Positions 14,226-22,238 are shown, counted from the first letter of the stretch. The stretch: 33,220 nt of DNA from Ruminococcus sp. (GCA_017461395.1 JAFTYF010000050.1:1-33220); one strand, 5' to 3'. Translations and numbers: made by a program. The notes: a model not told the origin generated them from the sequence alone.

Positions 14226-14254
14226 TTGACATTAGATACGATTTGTGATATAAT
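14226..14254 (+). promoter_or_regulatory. Consensus promoter for the minD-like gene
   Basis: TTGACA (14226-14231), 17-nt spacer, TATAAT (14249-14254): full consensus at both boxes, suggesting strong constitutive transcription. Confidence 0.8.
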
Positions 14255-14284
14255 ATATAATATATTAGAATGATTATTGAAGAA

Positions 14285-14331
14285 TCCGATGCCGTTCAGC
14301 AGCTCTACTGCTCTGGCGTGTGGATATCGGA
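14285..14331 (+). promoter_or_regulatory. Leader hairpin next to the minD-like ribosome site
   Basis: TCCGAT (14285-14290) pairs with ATCGGA (14326-14331); GCC (14291-14293) with GGC (14315-14317); AGCAG (14298-14302) with CTGCT (14308-14312). The outer stem shares GGA with the GGAAAGG ribosome site, so folding could limit translation. Confidence 0.45.
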
Positions 14332-14343
14332 AAGGAAAAAATA

Positions 14344-15081
14344 ATGTCAAAAGTTATTGCTGTTACATCAGGAAAGGGCGGAACAGGAAAGTCAACTGTC
14401 TGCGCTGGTCTTGGATATACCTTATCTAAGCAGGGACACAGAACCCTGATCATTGAGCTTGATTTCGGTCTCAGATGCCTTGATATCATGTTTGGTATGC
14501 AGAATGATATCAAGTACGATCTTGGTGATGTTCTCAGCGGAAAAAAACAGGTTCTTGAGGCGGTTTCTCAGGTTCCTATGTCTTCAAATTTGAGTATCCT
14601 CTGCGCACCTAAGACGCTTACTACTGTTACGGCTGAACAGATAGCAGATATCTGCCGTTCTATTAAGAAGTATTATGAATACATAATCATTGATACAGGC
14701 GCAGGAATCAATTCCCATGTATTTGATATCGTTGCACAGGCAAATCTTATTCTTGTTGTATCAACTCCCGATCAGGTATGTATCAGAGATGCAAGTCTTA
14801 TGTCTGATGAGTTCTATAAGAGAGGAAACAAGAGTCAGCGTCTGCTTATCAACAAGGTTAGCAAGAGAGTTATCGGAAATGAACTTGTTGCAAATCTTGA
14901 CGAGATCATTGATAAGGTCGGAGTTCAGCTTATAGGTGTTGTACCAGATGATTTCCAGATGACTGTTGCAACAGGACGCGGCAATCCCATTCCTACCGAT
15001 TCGGAAGCTCTGAGAGCCTTTGACGCTATTTCAAAGAGACTCGGCGGAGAATTTGTTCCGCTTACAGTAAAATCTTCTTAA
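14344..15081 (+). CDS. minD: MinD-like ATPase (ParA/MinD family)
   Basis: 245 residues from ATG at 14344; a GTG at 14320 would add eight residues but lies in the leader hairpin. It has the deviant Walker A GKGGTGKST (10-18), the MinD-like switch IIELDFGLRCLDIMFG and IIIDTGAGIN as Walker B. In MinD the usual text is DSPAGIE. The protein ends soon after AFDAISKRLGG with no amphipathic membrane-targeting helix of the KGFLKRLFG kind seen in MinD. No minC or minE lies beside it. MinD positions the division septum together with MinC; without partners the function here is uncertain. An mgsA-like gene follows after 51 bp. In other Clostridia mgsA follows minCDE-rodA (from memory), so this may be a reduced version of that locus. 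Confidence 0.75.
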   Translation: MSKVIAVTSGKGGTGKSTVCAGLGYTLSKQGHRTLIIELDFGLRCLDIMFGMQNDIKYDLGDVLSGKKQVLEAVSQVPMSSNLSILCAPKTLTTVTAEQIADICRSIKKYYEYIIIDTGAGINSHVFDIVAQANLILVVSTPDQVCIRDASLMSDEFYKRGNKSQRLLINKVSKRVIGNELVANLDEIIDKVGVQLIGVVPDDFQMTVATGRGNPIPTDSEALRAFDAISKRLGGEFVPLTVKSS

Positions 15082-15094
15082 ACCAGAATATGTA

Positions 15095-15117
15095 CCGCAC
15101 ATTTCCGAACTGTGCGG
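15095..15117 (+). other. Intercistronic hairpin
   Basis: CCGCACA (15095-15101) pairs with TGTGCGG (15111-15117) in the gap between the minD-like and mgsA-like genes, directly before the AAAGGA ribosome site. There is no T-run, so it is more likely an RNA-processing or stability element than a terminator. Confidence 0.5.
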
Positions 15118-15132
15118 AGAAAGGAACGTCAA

Positions 15133-15534
15133 ATGAAGATAGCTATTATTGCACACGACTCCAAAAAGGAACTCATGGTTCAGTTCTGCAGTGCTTACTG
15201 CGGAATTCTTTCGAAGCATAGCCTCCTTGCGACAAATACAACAGGAAAGCAGGTCGGTGAAGCAACCGGACTGCCGATAAAAAAATATCTCAGCGGTCAG
15301 GGCGGAGCAGAGCAGATCATGGCTCTTCTTTCCTGCAATGAAGTGGATGTGCTACTTTTCTTCAGGGATCCTATCAATCCAAAATCCTCTGATGTTCAGG
15401 GAATGAACCTTTTGAGACTTTGTGATGTTCACAATGTTCCGGTGGCAACAAATATTGCTACTGCTGAGGCTCTTATCCTTGCCCTTGAAAGAGGCGATCT
15501 CGACTGGCGTGAGGTCGGAACACCGGGTATCTGA
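15133..15534 (+). CDS. Methylglyoxal-synthase-like protein with altered active site
   Basis: 133 residues from ATG at 15133 (AAAGGA before it); upstream in-frame starts lie before the ribosome site. The MGS fold is clear: IAIIAHDSKK, TTGKQVGEATGLPI, VLLFFRDPINP, LLRLCDVHNVPVATNIATAEALI, and a C-terminal LERGDLDWR like that of clostridial MgsA. But the GGDQQ loop carrying the catalytic Asp71 of E. coli MgsA reads GGAEQ, with one residue missing before it. The PHDPD segment holding His98 and Asp101 reads SSDVQ. MgsA converts dihydroxyacetone phosphate to methylglyoxal; these changes make that activity doubtful. It may be a ligand-binding or regulatory relative. A terminator follows. Confidence 0.75.
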   Translation: MKIAIIAHDSKKELMVQFCSAYCGILSKHSLLATNTTGKQVGEATGLPIKKYLSGQGGAEQIMALLSCNEVDVLLFFRDPINPKSSDVQGMNLLRLCDVHNVPVATNIATAEALILALERGDLDWREVGTPGI

Positions 15535-15541
15535 TTCGATT

Positions 15542-15567
15542 ATTGTCCCTAAAAAGGGACAATTTTC
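15542..15567 (+). terminator. Rho-independent terminator after mgsA-like gene
   Basis: ATTGTCCCT (15542-15550), AAAA loop, AGGGACAAT (15555-15563), then TTTTC. It separates the minD/mgsA-like unit from hisS. Confidence 0.8.
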
Positions 15568-15577
15568 ATGTAGTGGT

Positions 15578-15598
15578 TTTCGTTTCATGTAAACGAAA
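15578..15598 (+). promoter_or_regulatory. Short hairpin in hisS leader
   Basis: TTTCGTTT (15578-15585) pairs perfectly with AAACGAAA (15591-15598) across a 5-nt loop, about 34 nt before the hisS start. No T-box (no T-box sequence or specifier loop) is recognisable in this short gap. Confidence 0.35.
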
Positions 15599-15631
15599 GA
15601 TCCAATATATAAATAAGAAAGGCTGAAAAAT

Positions 15632-16972
15632 ATGGCTTTAAATATCAAGCGTCCAAATGGTACGGAGGATGTTCTTCCAAAAAACGTACATAAATGGCAT
15701 ACCGTTGAGAAAATAGCACGAGAGACTGCCGAAGGCTTTGGATTTTCGGAGATAAGAGTTCCTACTTTTGAAAATACTGATCTCTTTCTTCGCTCTGTCG
15801 GTGAAACTACTGATGTAGTACAGAAGGAAATGTATACAGTAATGGCTAAGGAAACAAAGTTCACTCTCCGTCCGGAGGGAACTGCCGGAACTATCCGTGC
15901 AATGCTTCAGAACGGACTTCTCAATGAGGCGCTTCCTCAGAGAGTTTACTATATACTTTCATGCTTCCGTCACGAAAGACCTCAGGCAGGCAGACTCCGT
16001 GAGTTTCACCAGTTCGGTCTTGAAATGGCAGGAAGTGCTTCTCCGGCAGCAGATGCAGAAGTGATTTCGCTCGCAAAGACAATTCTTGACAGGCTTGAAA
16101 TAAAGAATATAGAGCTTTATATCAATTCTATCGGATGTCCCGAATGTCGTGCTAAATATCATGAAGCACTCAGAAGTTATTTTGATGAAAGAAAAGATGA
16201 GCTTTGTGATACCTGCCGTGAGAGACTTGAAAAGAACCCCATGCGAATCCTTGACTGCAAAAGCCCGATTTGTCAGGAGATCGGCAAGGACGCTCCCATG
16301 ATCCTCGATTATCTCTGTGATGAGTGCGGCGATCATTTTGAAAAGCTGAAAAAGTATCTTACCAATCTCGGAATCGAATACAAAGTTAATCCGAAGATCG
16401 TAAGAGGTCTTGACTACTATACAAAGACAGTTTTTGAATTTGTTACAACTGAGATAGGCGCACAGGGAACGGTCTGCGGCGGCGGACGTTACGACGGTCT
16501 TATTGAACAGCTTGGCGGTCAGCATATTCCGGCGCTTGGTTTTGCTATGGGTATTGAGAGACTTCTTCTTGTCATGGACAAGCAGAACTGCCGTTATCTT
16601 ACACCTAAAAAGTGCGATATCTACTTTGCAACAATGGGTGAAGCTGCTGTTGAAAAAGCAATGGAGCTTTCAAAGCAGCTCAGAGAATACGGATTCTTTG
16701 CCGAATATGATCTCATGAACAGGGGAATCAAGGCTCAGATGAAATATGCCAACAAGACGGGAGCTATATTTACACTCGTTCTTGGTGACAACGAACTTGC
16801 AGAAGGCAAGGCAAAGCTTAAGGATATGGAAACAGGCGAAGAAAAGGAAATCCTGCTTGATGATAAATTTACAGGAAACTTTGACGCAGTTTATTTTGAT
16901 AAGATGATGGACAGCATTGAGGACGCTGAAACTGTAAATGCATTCCAAAATTTAGCTGAGGAGAATAAGTAA
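15632..16972 (+). CDS. hisS: Histidyl-tRNA synthetase
   Basis: 446 residues, class II synthetase. It starts with the typical N-terminus (IKRPNGTEDVLPKNVHKW). Motif 2 region is FRHERPQAGRLREFHQFGLEMAG, the histidine-binding segment is RGLDYYTKTVFE, and motif 3 is ALGFAMGIERLLL. A C-terminal anticodon-binding domain begins near residue 335. It charges tRNA-His in the cytoplasm using ATP and histidine. The length is normal. It lies one base before aspS and is surely co-transcribed with it, an order common in Firmicutes. Confidence 0.97.
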   Translation: MALNIKRPNGTEDVLPKNVHKWHTVEKIARETAEGFGFSEIRVPTFENTDLFLRSVGETTDVVQKEMYTVMAKETKFTLRPEGTAGTIRAMLQNGLLNEALPQRVYYILSCFRHERPQAGRLREFHQFGLEMAGSASPAADAEVISLAKTILDRLEIKNIELYINSIGCPECRAKYHEALRSYFDERKDELCDTCRERLEKNPMRILDCKSPICQEIGKDAPMILDYLCDECGDHFEKLKKYLTNLGIEYKVNPKIVRGLDYYTKTVFEFVTTEIGAQGTVCGGGRYDGLIEQLGGQHIPALGFAMGIERLLLVMDKQNCRYLTPKKCDIYFATMGEAAVEKAMELSKQLREYGFFAEYDLMNRGIKAQMKYANKTGAIFTLVLGDNELAEGKAKLKDMETGEEKEILLDDKFTGNFDAVYFDKMMDSIEDAETVNAFQNLAEENK

Positions 16973-16973
16973 T

Positions 16974-18758
16974 ATGGCTGATACAATGAAAGGTCTGAAG
17001 CGTACAGACTATTGCGGAGACGTAACAGAAATAGGCAAGGAAGTCGTTGTCGGCGGATTTGTTGACAGAATCAGAAACAAGGGCGGCGTAATTTTTATTG
17101 TCCTCAGAGACAGAACAGGCGTAGTTCAGCTTCTGTTCAATGATGAGACAGACAAGGATATTTTCGAAAAGGCAGCTTCATGCCACAGTGAATATGTTCT
17201 CATGGCAAAGGGCGTTGTCCGTGAGCGTGAAAGCAAGAACGACAAGCTTAAAACAGGTCATGTGGAAGTTTTTGTCACTGATCTGAGAATCCTTTCAAAG
17301 GCTCAGACTACTCCTTTTGAGATTACAAGTGAAACAAAGGTGAACGAGGAGCTTCGCCTGAAGTATCGTTACCTTGACCTGAGAAGAAGTCCGCTTCAGG
17401 AGAATATCATCATGCGCCACCGCCTTGCACAGGTGACCAGAGAATACTTCTATGAGAATGGATTTTTAGAGATCGAAACTCCCATGATGATGAAATCAAC
17501 TCCTGAGGGTGCAAGAGACTATCTTATTCCTTCAAGAATACATCAGGGCAAGTTCTATGCGCTTCCGCAGTCACCGCAGATCTACAAGCAGCTGCTTATG
17601 ATTGCAGGCTATGACAGATATATCCAGCTTGCAAGATGCTTCCGTGACGAGGATCTCCGTGCAGACAGACAGCCGGAGTTCACACAGATCGACCTTGAAA
17701 TGTCTTTTGTAGAGGCTGAGGATATCCAGCAGTGCGTTGAAGGCTTTGTTCAGCGAGCTTTCAAGGAGCTTATGAATGTTGATGTTCCTACTCCTCTGCC
17801 TCGCCTTACATTCGCTGACGCCATGAACCGCTATGGTTCGGACAAGCCAGATACACGTTTCGGATTTGAGATTCAGGATATCACTGATGCTGTCAAGGAT
17901 ATTGATTTCGTTGTATTTAAGAATGCAATCGAGGAGGGCGGTTCTGTTCGTGCAATCAACGTAAAGAACGGAGCTTCTACATACACAAGAAAAGAAATTG
18001 ACAAGCTTATCGATCACGCAAAGGGAATTGGTGCAAAGGGACTTGCCTACATCCGCTGGGCAGATGAACCTAATTGCTCTTTCAAGAAGTTCCTTAAGGA
18101 TGGCGAGCTTGAAGCAATATGCAGTGCGGTTGGAGCTGAAAACGGCGACCTCGTACTTATCTGCGCAGACAAGACAAAAACAGTTCTTTCAACGCTTGGT
18201 GCGATTCGTCTTATCTGCGGAAAGCGTCTTGATGTTATTCCGGAAGATAAATACAATTTCCTGTGGATCACGGAAATGCCGTTCTTTGAGTATGACGATG
18301 AAAAGAATATATGGGTTGCTGCTCACCACCCGTTTACAATGCCTATGGATGAGTGCCTTGAATATCTTGACACTGATCCGGGAAATGTCCGTGCAAAGGC
18401 ATGGGATCTCGTTCTCAACGGTGTCGAGCTGTCGAGCGGTTCGATCCGTATCACTGATTTTGAACTTCAGCAGAGAATGTTTGAGGCTCTTGGTATGACG
18501 GAGGACGAAATACAGGCAAAATTCGGATTCCTTGTGGATGCATACCGTTATGCTTCACCGCCTCACGGAGGTATGGGAATTGGTCTTGACCGTCTTGCAA
18601 TGATTATGTGCAAGGCAGACAGCCTTAAGGATGTTACAGCATTCCCGAAGGTTCAGAATGCAAGCGAGCTTATGTCTGAATGTCCGTCTGTAGTTGATGA
18701 TGAAAATCTCGAGGTTCTCGGAATCAAGGTCGTAAAGCCGGAGAACGATGCTGAGTAA
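16974..18758 (+). CDS. aspS: Aspartyl-tRNA synthetase, bacterial type
   Basis: 594 residues. An N-terminal OB-fold anticodon-binding domain (1-110) is followed by a class II core with motif 2 CFRDEDLRADRQPEFTQIDL and motif 3 GGMGIGLDRLAM, and by the GAD insertion domain that marks the long bacterial type. It charges tRNA-Asp; the bacterial type may be discriminating or not depending on whether a GatCAB system exists, which the window does not show. One base separates it from hisS, and a terminator follows. Confidence 0.97.
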   Translation: MADTMKGLKRTDYCGDVTEIGKEVVVGGFVDRIRNKGGVIFIVLRDRTGVVQLLFNDETDKDIFEKAASCHSEYVLMAKGVVRERESKNDKLKTGHVEVFVTDLRILSKAQTTPFEITSETKVNEELRLKYRYLDLRRSPLQENIIMRHRLAQVTREYFYENGFLEIETPMMMKSTPEGARDYLIPSRIHQGKFYALPQSPQIYKQLLMIAGYDRYIQLARCFRDEDLRADRQPEFTQIDLEMSFVEAEDIQQCVEGFVQRAFKELMNVDVPTPLPRLTFADAMNRYGSDKPDTRFGFEIQDITDAVKDIDFVVFKNAIEEGGSVRAINVKNGASTYTRKEIDKLIDHAKGIGAKGLAYIRWADEPNCSFKKFLKDGELEAICSAVGAENGDLVLICADKTKTVLSTLGAIRLICGKRLDVIPEDKYNFLWITEMPFFEYDDEKNIWVAAHHPFTMPMDECLEYLDTDPGNVRAKAWDLVLNGVELSSGSIRITDFELQQRMFEALGMTEDEIQAKFGFLVDAYRYASPPHGGMGIGLDRLAMIMCKADSLKDVTAFPKVQNASELMSECPSVVDDENLEVLGIKVVKPENDAE

Positions 18759-18780
18759 CTGAAAATCTGAATGAAGATAT

Positions 18781-18819
18781 GCAAAGGGAATTGTCTGCGT
18801 GATGATTCCCTTTTGCTTT
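18781..18819 (+). terminator. Rho-independent terminator after aspS
   Basis: AAAGGGAAT (18783-18791) pairs with ATTCCCTTT (18805-18813); the T-rich tail is TTTTGCTTT. Confidence 0.7.
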
Positions 18820-18863
18820 GAAATACTATTTGATAAACTATGTGAAATTATGCTGTGTCGCTA

Positions 18864-18892
18864 TTGACAATATCAGAAAATTATGGTAAAAT
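18864..18892 (+). promoter_or_regulatory. Promoter for zinc-ribbon membrane protein
   Basis: TTGACA (18864-18869), 17-nt spacer, TAAAAT (18887-18892), 35 nt before the start codon. Confidence 0.7.
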
Positions 18893-18927
18893 AATAGTAT
18901 TAATGAAAAAAACGGAGGTCTGCTTTA

Positions 18928-19590
18928 ATGGCAAAATGTAAGAATTGCGGAAAAGAAATTCCAAATGGCGGGGTGTGCAGCTGTACATCTGCCAATAATA
19001 ATAAATCAGGATCAGCAGCGGCAGTAAAAGAATCCGGACTGAAAAAATTTTTTAAGGGAGACAGCTTTATTGAATGGCTTGGCTTGATTGTGCTTATCAT
19101 TATTCTTGTGATGATTACAATTTTTGCCATTGGTTCACCTAAGCACGGCGTTAAGAAATTTGCGAAGGCTCTTACTAAGGAAAACGGCGCAAAATCTTAT
19201 TTTGCAATGGTTTATCCTGATGAATTTCTTGAAAACATCAAAAGTAAGGAGTATATCGAAAGACATCCGAGCATAAAGAGCTGGGATAATGAGCTTTCTG
19301 ATTATAAGTCTGCAAAGAAGGAAGAATTCAGCAGCGGCAAGCTCAAAGTTGAAAAGGTTGAAAAGATATCAAGACTCAGTACTGATGGTGTAAATTCAGC
19401 GTCAAACTACTTTAAGACAAAATTCAGCGTTCAGAACTACCACTGTACGAAAGGATATGAGTATAAGATCACTTTCGACAAGGAGGGTACTGATACTCCT
19501 CAGGTATATAATGTGTGCGTTGTAAAGCTTAAAACTGACGGCTGGAAAATAATTGAAATGAACGAAGAACGCCTTATTGACGAATATTAA
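18928..19590 (+). CDS. Zinc-ribbon, single-pass membrane protein of unknown function
   Basis: 220 residues. A small N-terminal zinc ribbon has Cys4, Cys7, Cys17 and Cys19. A low-complexity Asn/Ser/Ala linker leads to one membrane helix (about 49-69). The ~150-residue C-terminal part outside the membrane has alternating charged helices and strands, resembling DUF4878-type or NTF2-like extracytoplasmic domains (FAKALTKENGAKSYFAMVYPDEF). The start ATG follows GGAGG. It is monocistronic between a promoter and a terminator. Such zinc-ribbon membrane proteins are common in Clostridia; no function is known to me. Confidence 0.68.
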   Translation: MAKCKNCGKEIPNGGVCSCTSANNNKSGSAAAVKESGLKKFFKGDSFIEWLGLIVLIIILVMITIFAIGSPKHGVKKFAKALTKENGAKSYFAMVYPDEFLENIKSKEYIERHPSIKSWDNELSDYKSAKKEEFSSGKLKVEKVEKISRLSTDGVNSASNYFKTKFSVQNYHCTKGYEYKITFDKEGTDTPQVYNVCVVKLKTDGWKIIEMNEERLIDEY

Positions 19591-19599
19591 TCGTATTAA

Positions 19600-19628
19600 A
19601 ATCCGGAGAATTTACTCCGGATTTTTCT
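19600..19628 (+). terminator. Rho-independent terminator
   Basis: AATCCGGAG (19600-19608), loop AATTTA, CTCCGGATT (19615-19623), then TTTC TTT. Confidence 0.85.
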
Positions 19629-19747
19629 TTGTAATAAAGGCTTTAAATTTGTTTTAAATATGCAAAAGATTATACTGAATATTTAACAAATGTGGTATAT
19701 CTGCTTTGTTAAAAATGCTGATTTTTAATAAATCTTCCTATAAATGT

Positions 19748-19775
19748 TTGAAATTTAATAAAAATGTGTTATAAT
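19748..19775 (+). promoter_or_regulatory. Promoter for ROK-type gene
   Basis: TTGAAA (19748-19753), 16-nt spacer, TATAAT (19770-19775). About 60 nt downstream a small inverted repeat, AAGGCA and TGCCTT around 19843-19860, lies in the leader and could be an operator. The rest of the 294-bp gap is AT-rich and shows nothing else. Confidence 0.65.
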
Positions 19776-19884
19776 ATATATATGTACTAAAATAATAGAT
19801 TTACAAAAAATAGGGATTAATTTTTTTAAACATTATTGCATTAAGGCAGTATAATGCCTTGAAATCAAAAAGGAGTTGTATTAA

Positions 19885-21105
19885 ATGGAAAAAAGAGGTA
19901 TCAGCAAACTTGATCTGAAAAGAAGAAACAGAATGCAGATTCTCCGTGTTATCAGAGAAGCTGGACCTATTTCAAGAGTTGACGTGGCAAGCGCTCTTGA
20001 AATTACAAGAGCTGCCGTAACAATTATTACTAATGAGATGATTGAAGAAGGTGTTCTTGTTGAGATCGGTGAGGCTCCGATCAATACAGAGAAGCTCCAG
20101 AAGGGCAGAAGAAAGATTCTTATTGATATCAACGTGAACAGTCGTTTTGCACTTGGTGCAACAGTTGATGAAAAAGAAGTCAGCGTTGGTCTTACAAATC
20201 TTAATTCCGAGGTACTTGATAAGGCAAGCATGGTTATCGACGAAAGAACAACCAGCAAGGATATTATCAATTACATAATCAAGACAAGCAATGAAATGGT
20301 CGAAAACAGCTGTCTTACAAAAGATAAGGTACTTGGTTTGGGCGTAGGCGTTGTTCCCTCTATGTGGGGCAAGCTCAAAATATTTTACAAGGACGGCGTT
20401 CTTGATTTTACAAACTTCATTGACAAGCTTTCAGGTGGTCTTGATTTCGATATTCACTGTGGAAACGCCATTGGTCTTATGGCTCTTGCAAGCAATGATT
20501 TCCGTATTCATAACGGATATCAGACAAATACGGCTTTTGTTCATAACGGAAATCAGGTGAATCTCGCTATCATCAACAAAAACGAGCTTTCAAGTGATTA
20601 TTATTCGTATACCTCTATGATCGAAAAATATATCGTGTGTCCGAATGGCAGACAGTACGAGGGCTATCCCAACGGTTCCGTAAAGGCTGAACTTTCAAGA
20701 ACTGCCATGCTTAATGCTATTTATGAGATCTACTCAAAGGATAAGACACCTGTTCTCTATGAACTCACTGAAGGAGACAGATGCAATATTACGGTCGATA
20801 ACATCTTTATGGCTCTCATGAGAGGTGAAGAGCCTGTTAAATCGCTTGTCGATGATATTATTGCTAAGTATACAGTTCTGCTGAACAACCTCGCTATCAG
20901 CCACTTTGCAAAGAAAATTGTACTGCATAATTTTAAGCTTAACGAAAAGCAGTTTGATTACATCAAGAGAGAGATGATCAGACTTGTAAGTGAAGATATT
21001 GCAGACAGAATCGTCCTCAGTAAGCTGGACGGAAAGAATAATTTCCTGGGCGGATGCTCGCTTATTATTCAGGATAATTTCTTCACTAAGGGCGGAATGC
21101 ACTAA
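19885..21105 (+). CDS. ROK-family-like transcriptional regulator
   Basis: 406 residues. The N-terminal MarR-like winged helix (about 8-65; RMQILRVIREAGPISRVDVASALEITRAAVTIITNEMIEEGVL) is the NagC/XylR arrangement of ROK repressors. The following ~330 residues have the length and strand pattern of a ROK sugar-kinase-like domain, but I cannot find the zinc-binding C-x-CG-x2-GC signature or the catalytic DxG-type motifs. The domain is therefore divergent and probably non-catalytic. The start has AAGGAG nine nt upstream. No sugar gene adjoins it, so the regulon and ligand are unknown. A bidirectional terminator follows. Confidence 0.72.
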   Translation: MEKRGISKLDLKRRNRMQILRVIREAGPISRVDVASALEITRAAVTIITNEMIEEGVLVEIGEAPINTEKLQKGRRKILIDINVNSRFALGATVDEKEVSVGLTNLNSEVLDKASMVIDERTTSKDIINYIIKTSNEMVENSCLTKDKVLGLGVGVVPSMWGKLKIFYKDGVLDFTNFIDKLSGGLDFDIHCGNAIGLMALASNDFRIHNGYQTNTAFVHNGNQVNLAIINKNELSSDYYSYTSMIEKYIVCPNGRQYEGYPNGSVKAELSRTAMLNAIYEIYSKDKTPVLYELTEGDRCNITVDNIFMALMRGEEPVKSLVDDIIAKYTVLLNNLAISHFAKKIVLHNFKLNEKQFDYIKREMIRLVSEDIADRIVLSKLDGKNNFLGGCSLIIQDNFFTKGGMH

Positions 21106-21117
21106 AAATTAAATGTG

Positions 21118-21152
21118 AAAAGCTGTACAGCGGATGCTGTACAGCTTTTTTT
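21118..21152. terminator. Bidirectional terminator between convergent genes
   Basis: AAAAGCTGTACAGC (21118-21131), loop GGAT, GCTGTACAGCTTTT (21136-21149), T-run to 21152. The flanking A-run gives U-tails on both strands, and the stop of the - strand gene (21151-21153) overlaps the T-run. Confidence 0.88.
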
Positions 21153-21603
21153 AGGTTTTGAGAAGATATTCTTCAATAATGCAGGCACAGTCATATACAC
21201 ATTCATGGCATGGACGCTTTTTGTAATATTCCGCAGTACGATCTTCCGGACGGGAGGAATTATCCTTCGGGAGTGCATTTCCGAGAAGCTCACGGCAGAT
21301 AATAGAACCGTTTTTCTTCTCAAAAGCCTCAGCCATTTCTCTGACTTTTGCGTATACATCTGTACGGTTTCCGGAATCCTTAGGCTTGCCGGAACTGAGT
21401 TCAAGTCCGGTTATCATAGCCATAGCCGAGACAGCCCCGCAGGTAAGTCTCATTCTTCCCATACCGCCGCCGAAGCCGTCGCTGATTCGCATGGCGGTAT
21501 CAAAATCAAGATCGTAAAGATCGGCAAATGCACCGATAACAGACTGTGCGCAGTTATATCCCTCAAAAAACAGAGACTTAGCTCTGTCAGCACGTTCGCT
21601 CAT
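21151..21603 (-). CDS. C_GCAxxG_C_C family protein
   Basis: 150 residues from ATG at 21603; an upstream ATG at 21621 contains the ribosome site AAAGGA itself and is rejected. The family signature is visible: FEGYNCAQSV with Cys18, FGGGMGRMRLTCGAVSAMAMITGL, a Cys in SIICRELLG, and C-terminal CHECVYDCACIIEEYL. These small cysteine proteins are widespread in anaerobes and often near redox genes; the biochemical role is not established. Several cysteines suggest a metal or redox cofactor. The gene is convergent with the ROK-like gene. Confidence 0.85.
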   Translation of the reverse strand: MSERADRAKSLFFEGYNCAQSVIGAFADLYDLDFDTAMRISDGFGGGMGRMRLTCGAVSAMAMITGLELSSGKPKDSGNRTDVYAKVREMAEAFEKKNGSIICRELLGNALPKDNSSRPEDRTAEYYKKRPCHECVYDCACIIEEYLLKT

Positions 21604-21636
21604 ATGTATACATCCTTTCATTTATGCGTTAATATA

Positions 21637-21666
21637 AGTATATCATGAAAAGACACGTTCTGTCAA
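21637..21666 (-). promoter_or_regulatory. Promoter for C_GCAxxG_C_C gene
   Basis: On the - strand TTGACA (complement of 21661-21666), 18-nt spacer, TATACT (complement of 21637-21642). Confidence 0.65.
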
Positions 21667-21687
21667 TATGTGTTGTTTTGTTGCTGC

Positions 21688-21717
21688 TTGACAATATATG
21701 CATATGTGTGTTATAAT
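21688..21717 (+). promoter_or_regulatory. Promoter for dCMP deaminase gene
   Basis: TTGACA (21688-21693), 18-nt spacer, TATAAT (21712-21717). Confidence 0.7.
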
Positions 21718-21755
21718 CAATGTATAAAATTCAGAACGAAAAGGGGCGTTTTTTT

Positions 21756-22238
21756 ATGAAAAGAAACGACTATATAGGCTGGGACGAATACTTCATGGGA
21801 ATTGCCATGTTTTCAGCAGAACGAAGCAAGGATAATTCGACTCAGGTGGGGGCCTGTATTGTAAATGGTGACAAGAAGATCGTTTCTGTAGGATATAACG
21901 GTATGCCTACAGGCTGTTGTGATGATGATATGCCGTGGGAAAGAGAAGGTGAAACATCACTTGATACAAAATATCCCTTTGTATGTCATGCAGAACTTAA
22001 TGCGATTCTGAACAGCAATATCGGAAATCTCAGCGGATGTACGCTTTATGTGACGCTTTTCCCGTGTAATGAATGTGCGAAAGCAATTATACAGTCAGGG
22101 ATAAAAAGAGTAGTGTACTACAGCAATAAATATGCAAATACAGAGAGCACAACAGCTTCCCGAATGCTTTTTGAGCGCTGCGGAGTTGCAACAGAAGCCT
22201 ATGAGCCGTCTGGAAAAAAGCTTGTTCTGTCGCTTTAA
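21756..22238 (+). CDS. Deoxycytidylate (dCMP) deaminase
   Basis: 160 residues from ATG at 21756 (AAAGGGG upstream); the frame could start 36 bp earlier but that lies just after the -10 box. It has the zinc deaminase motifs His78-Ala-Glu80 (CHAELNAIL) and Pro103-Cys104-x2-Cys107 (FPCNECAKAI), plus the MGIAMFSAERSKDNSTQVGACIV start typical of dCMP deaminase/ComEB. It deaminates dCMP to dUMP for thymidylate synthesis and is usually dCTP-activated. It stands alone with its own promoter; its stop overlaps by four bases the end of a small - strand gene. Confidence 0.93.
   Translation: MKRNDYIGWDEYFMGIAMFSAERSKDNSTQVGACIVNGDKKIVSVGYNGMPTGCCDDDMPWEREGETSLDTKYPFVCHAELNAILNSNIGNLSGCTLYVTLFPCNECAKAIIQSGIKRVVYYSNKYANTESTTASRMLFERCGVATEAYEPSGKKLVLSL

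Noticed and set aside
15568-15631. T-box or histidine riboswitch before hisS
   Set aside because: The gap is too short and lacks the T-box sequence; only one small hairpin is present.
21115-21648. 177-residue + strand frame opposite the C_GCAxxG_C_C gene
   Set aside because: It begins in the bidirectional terminator and lacks a ribosome site; the - strand gene has clear family motifs.
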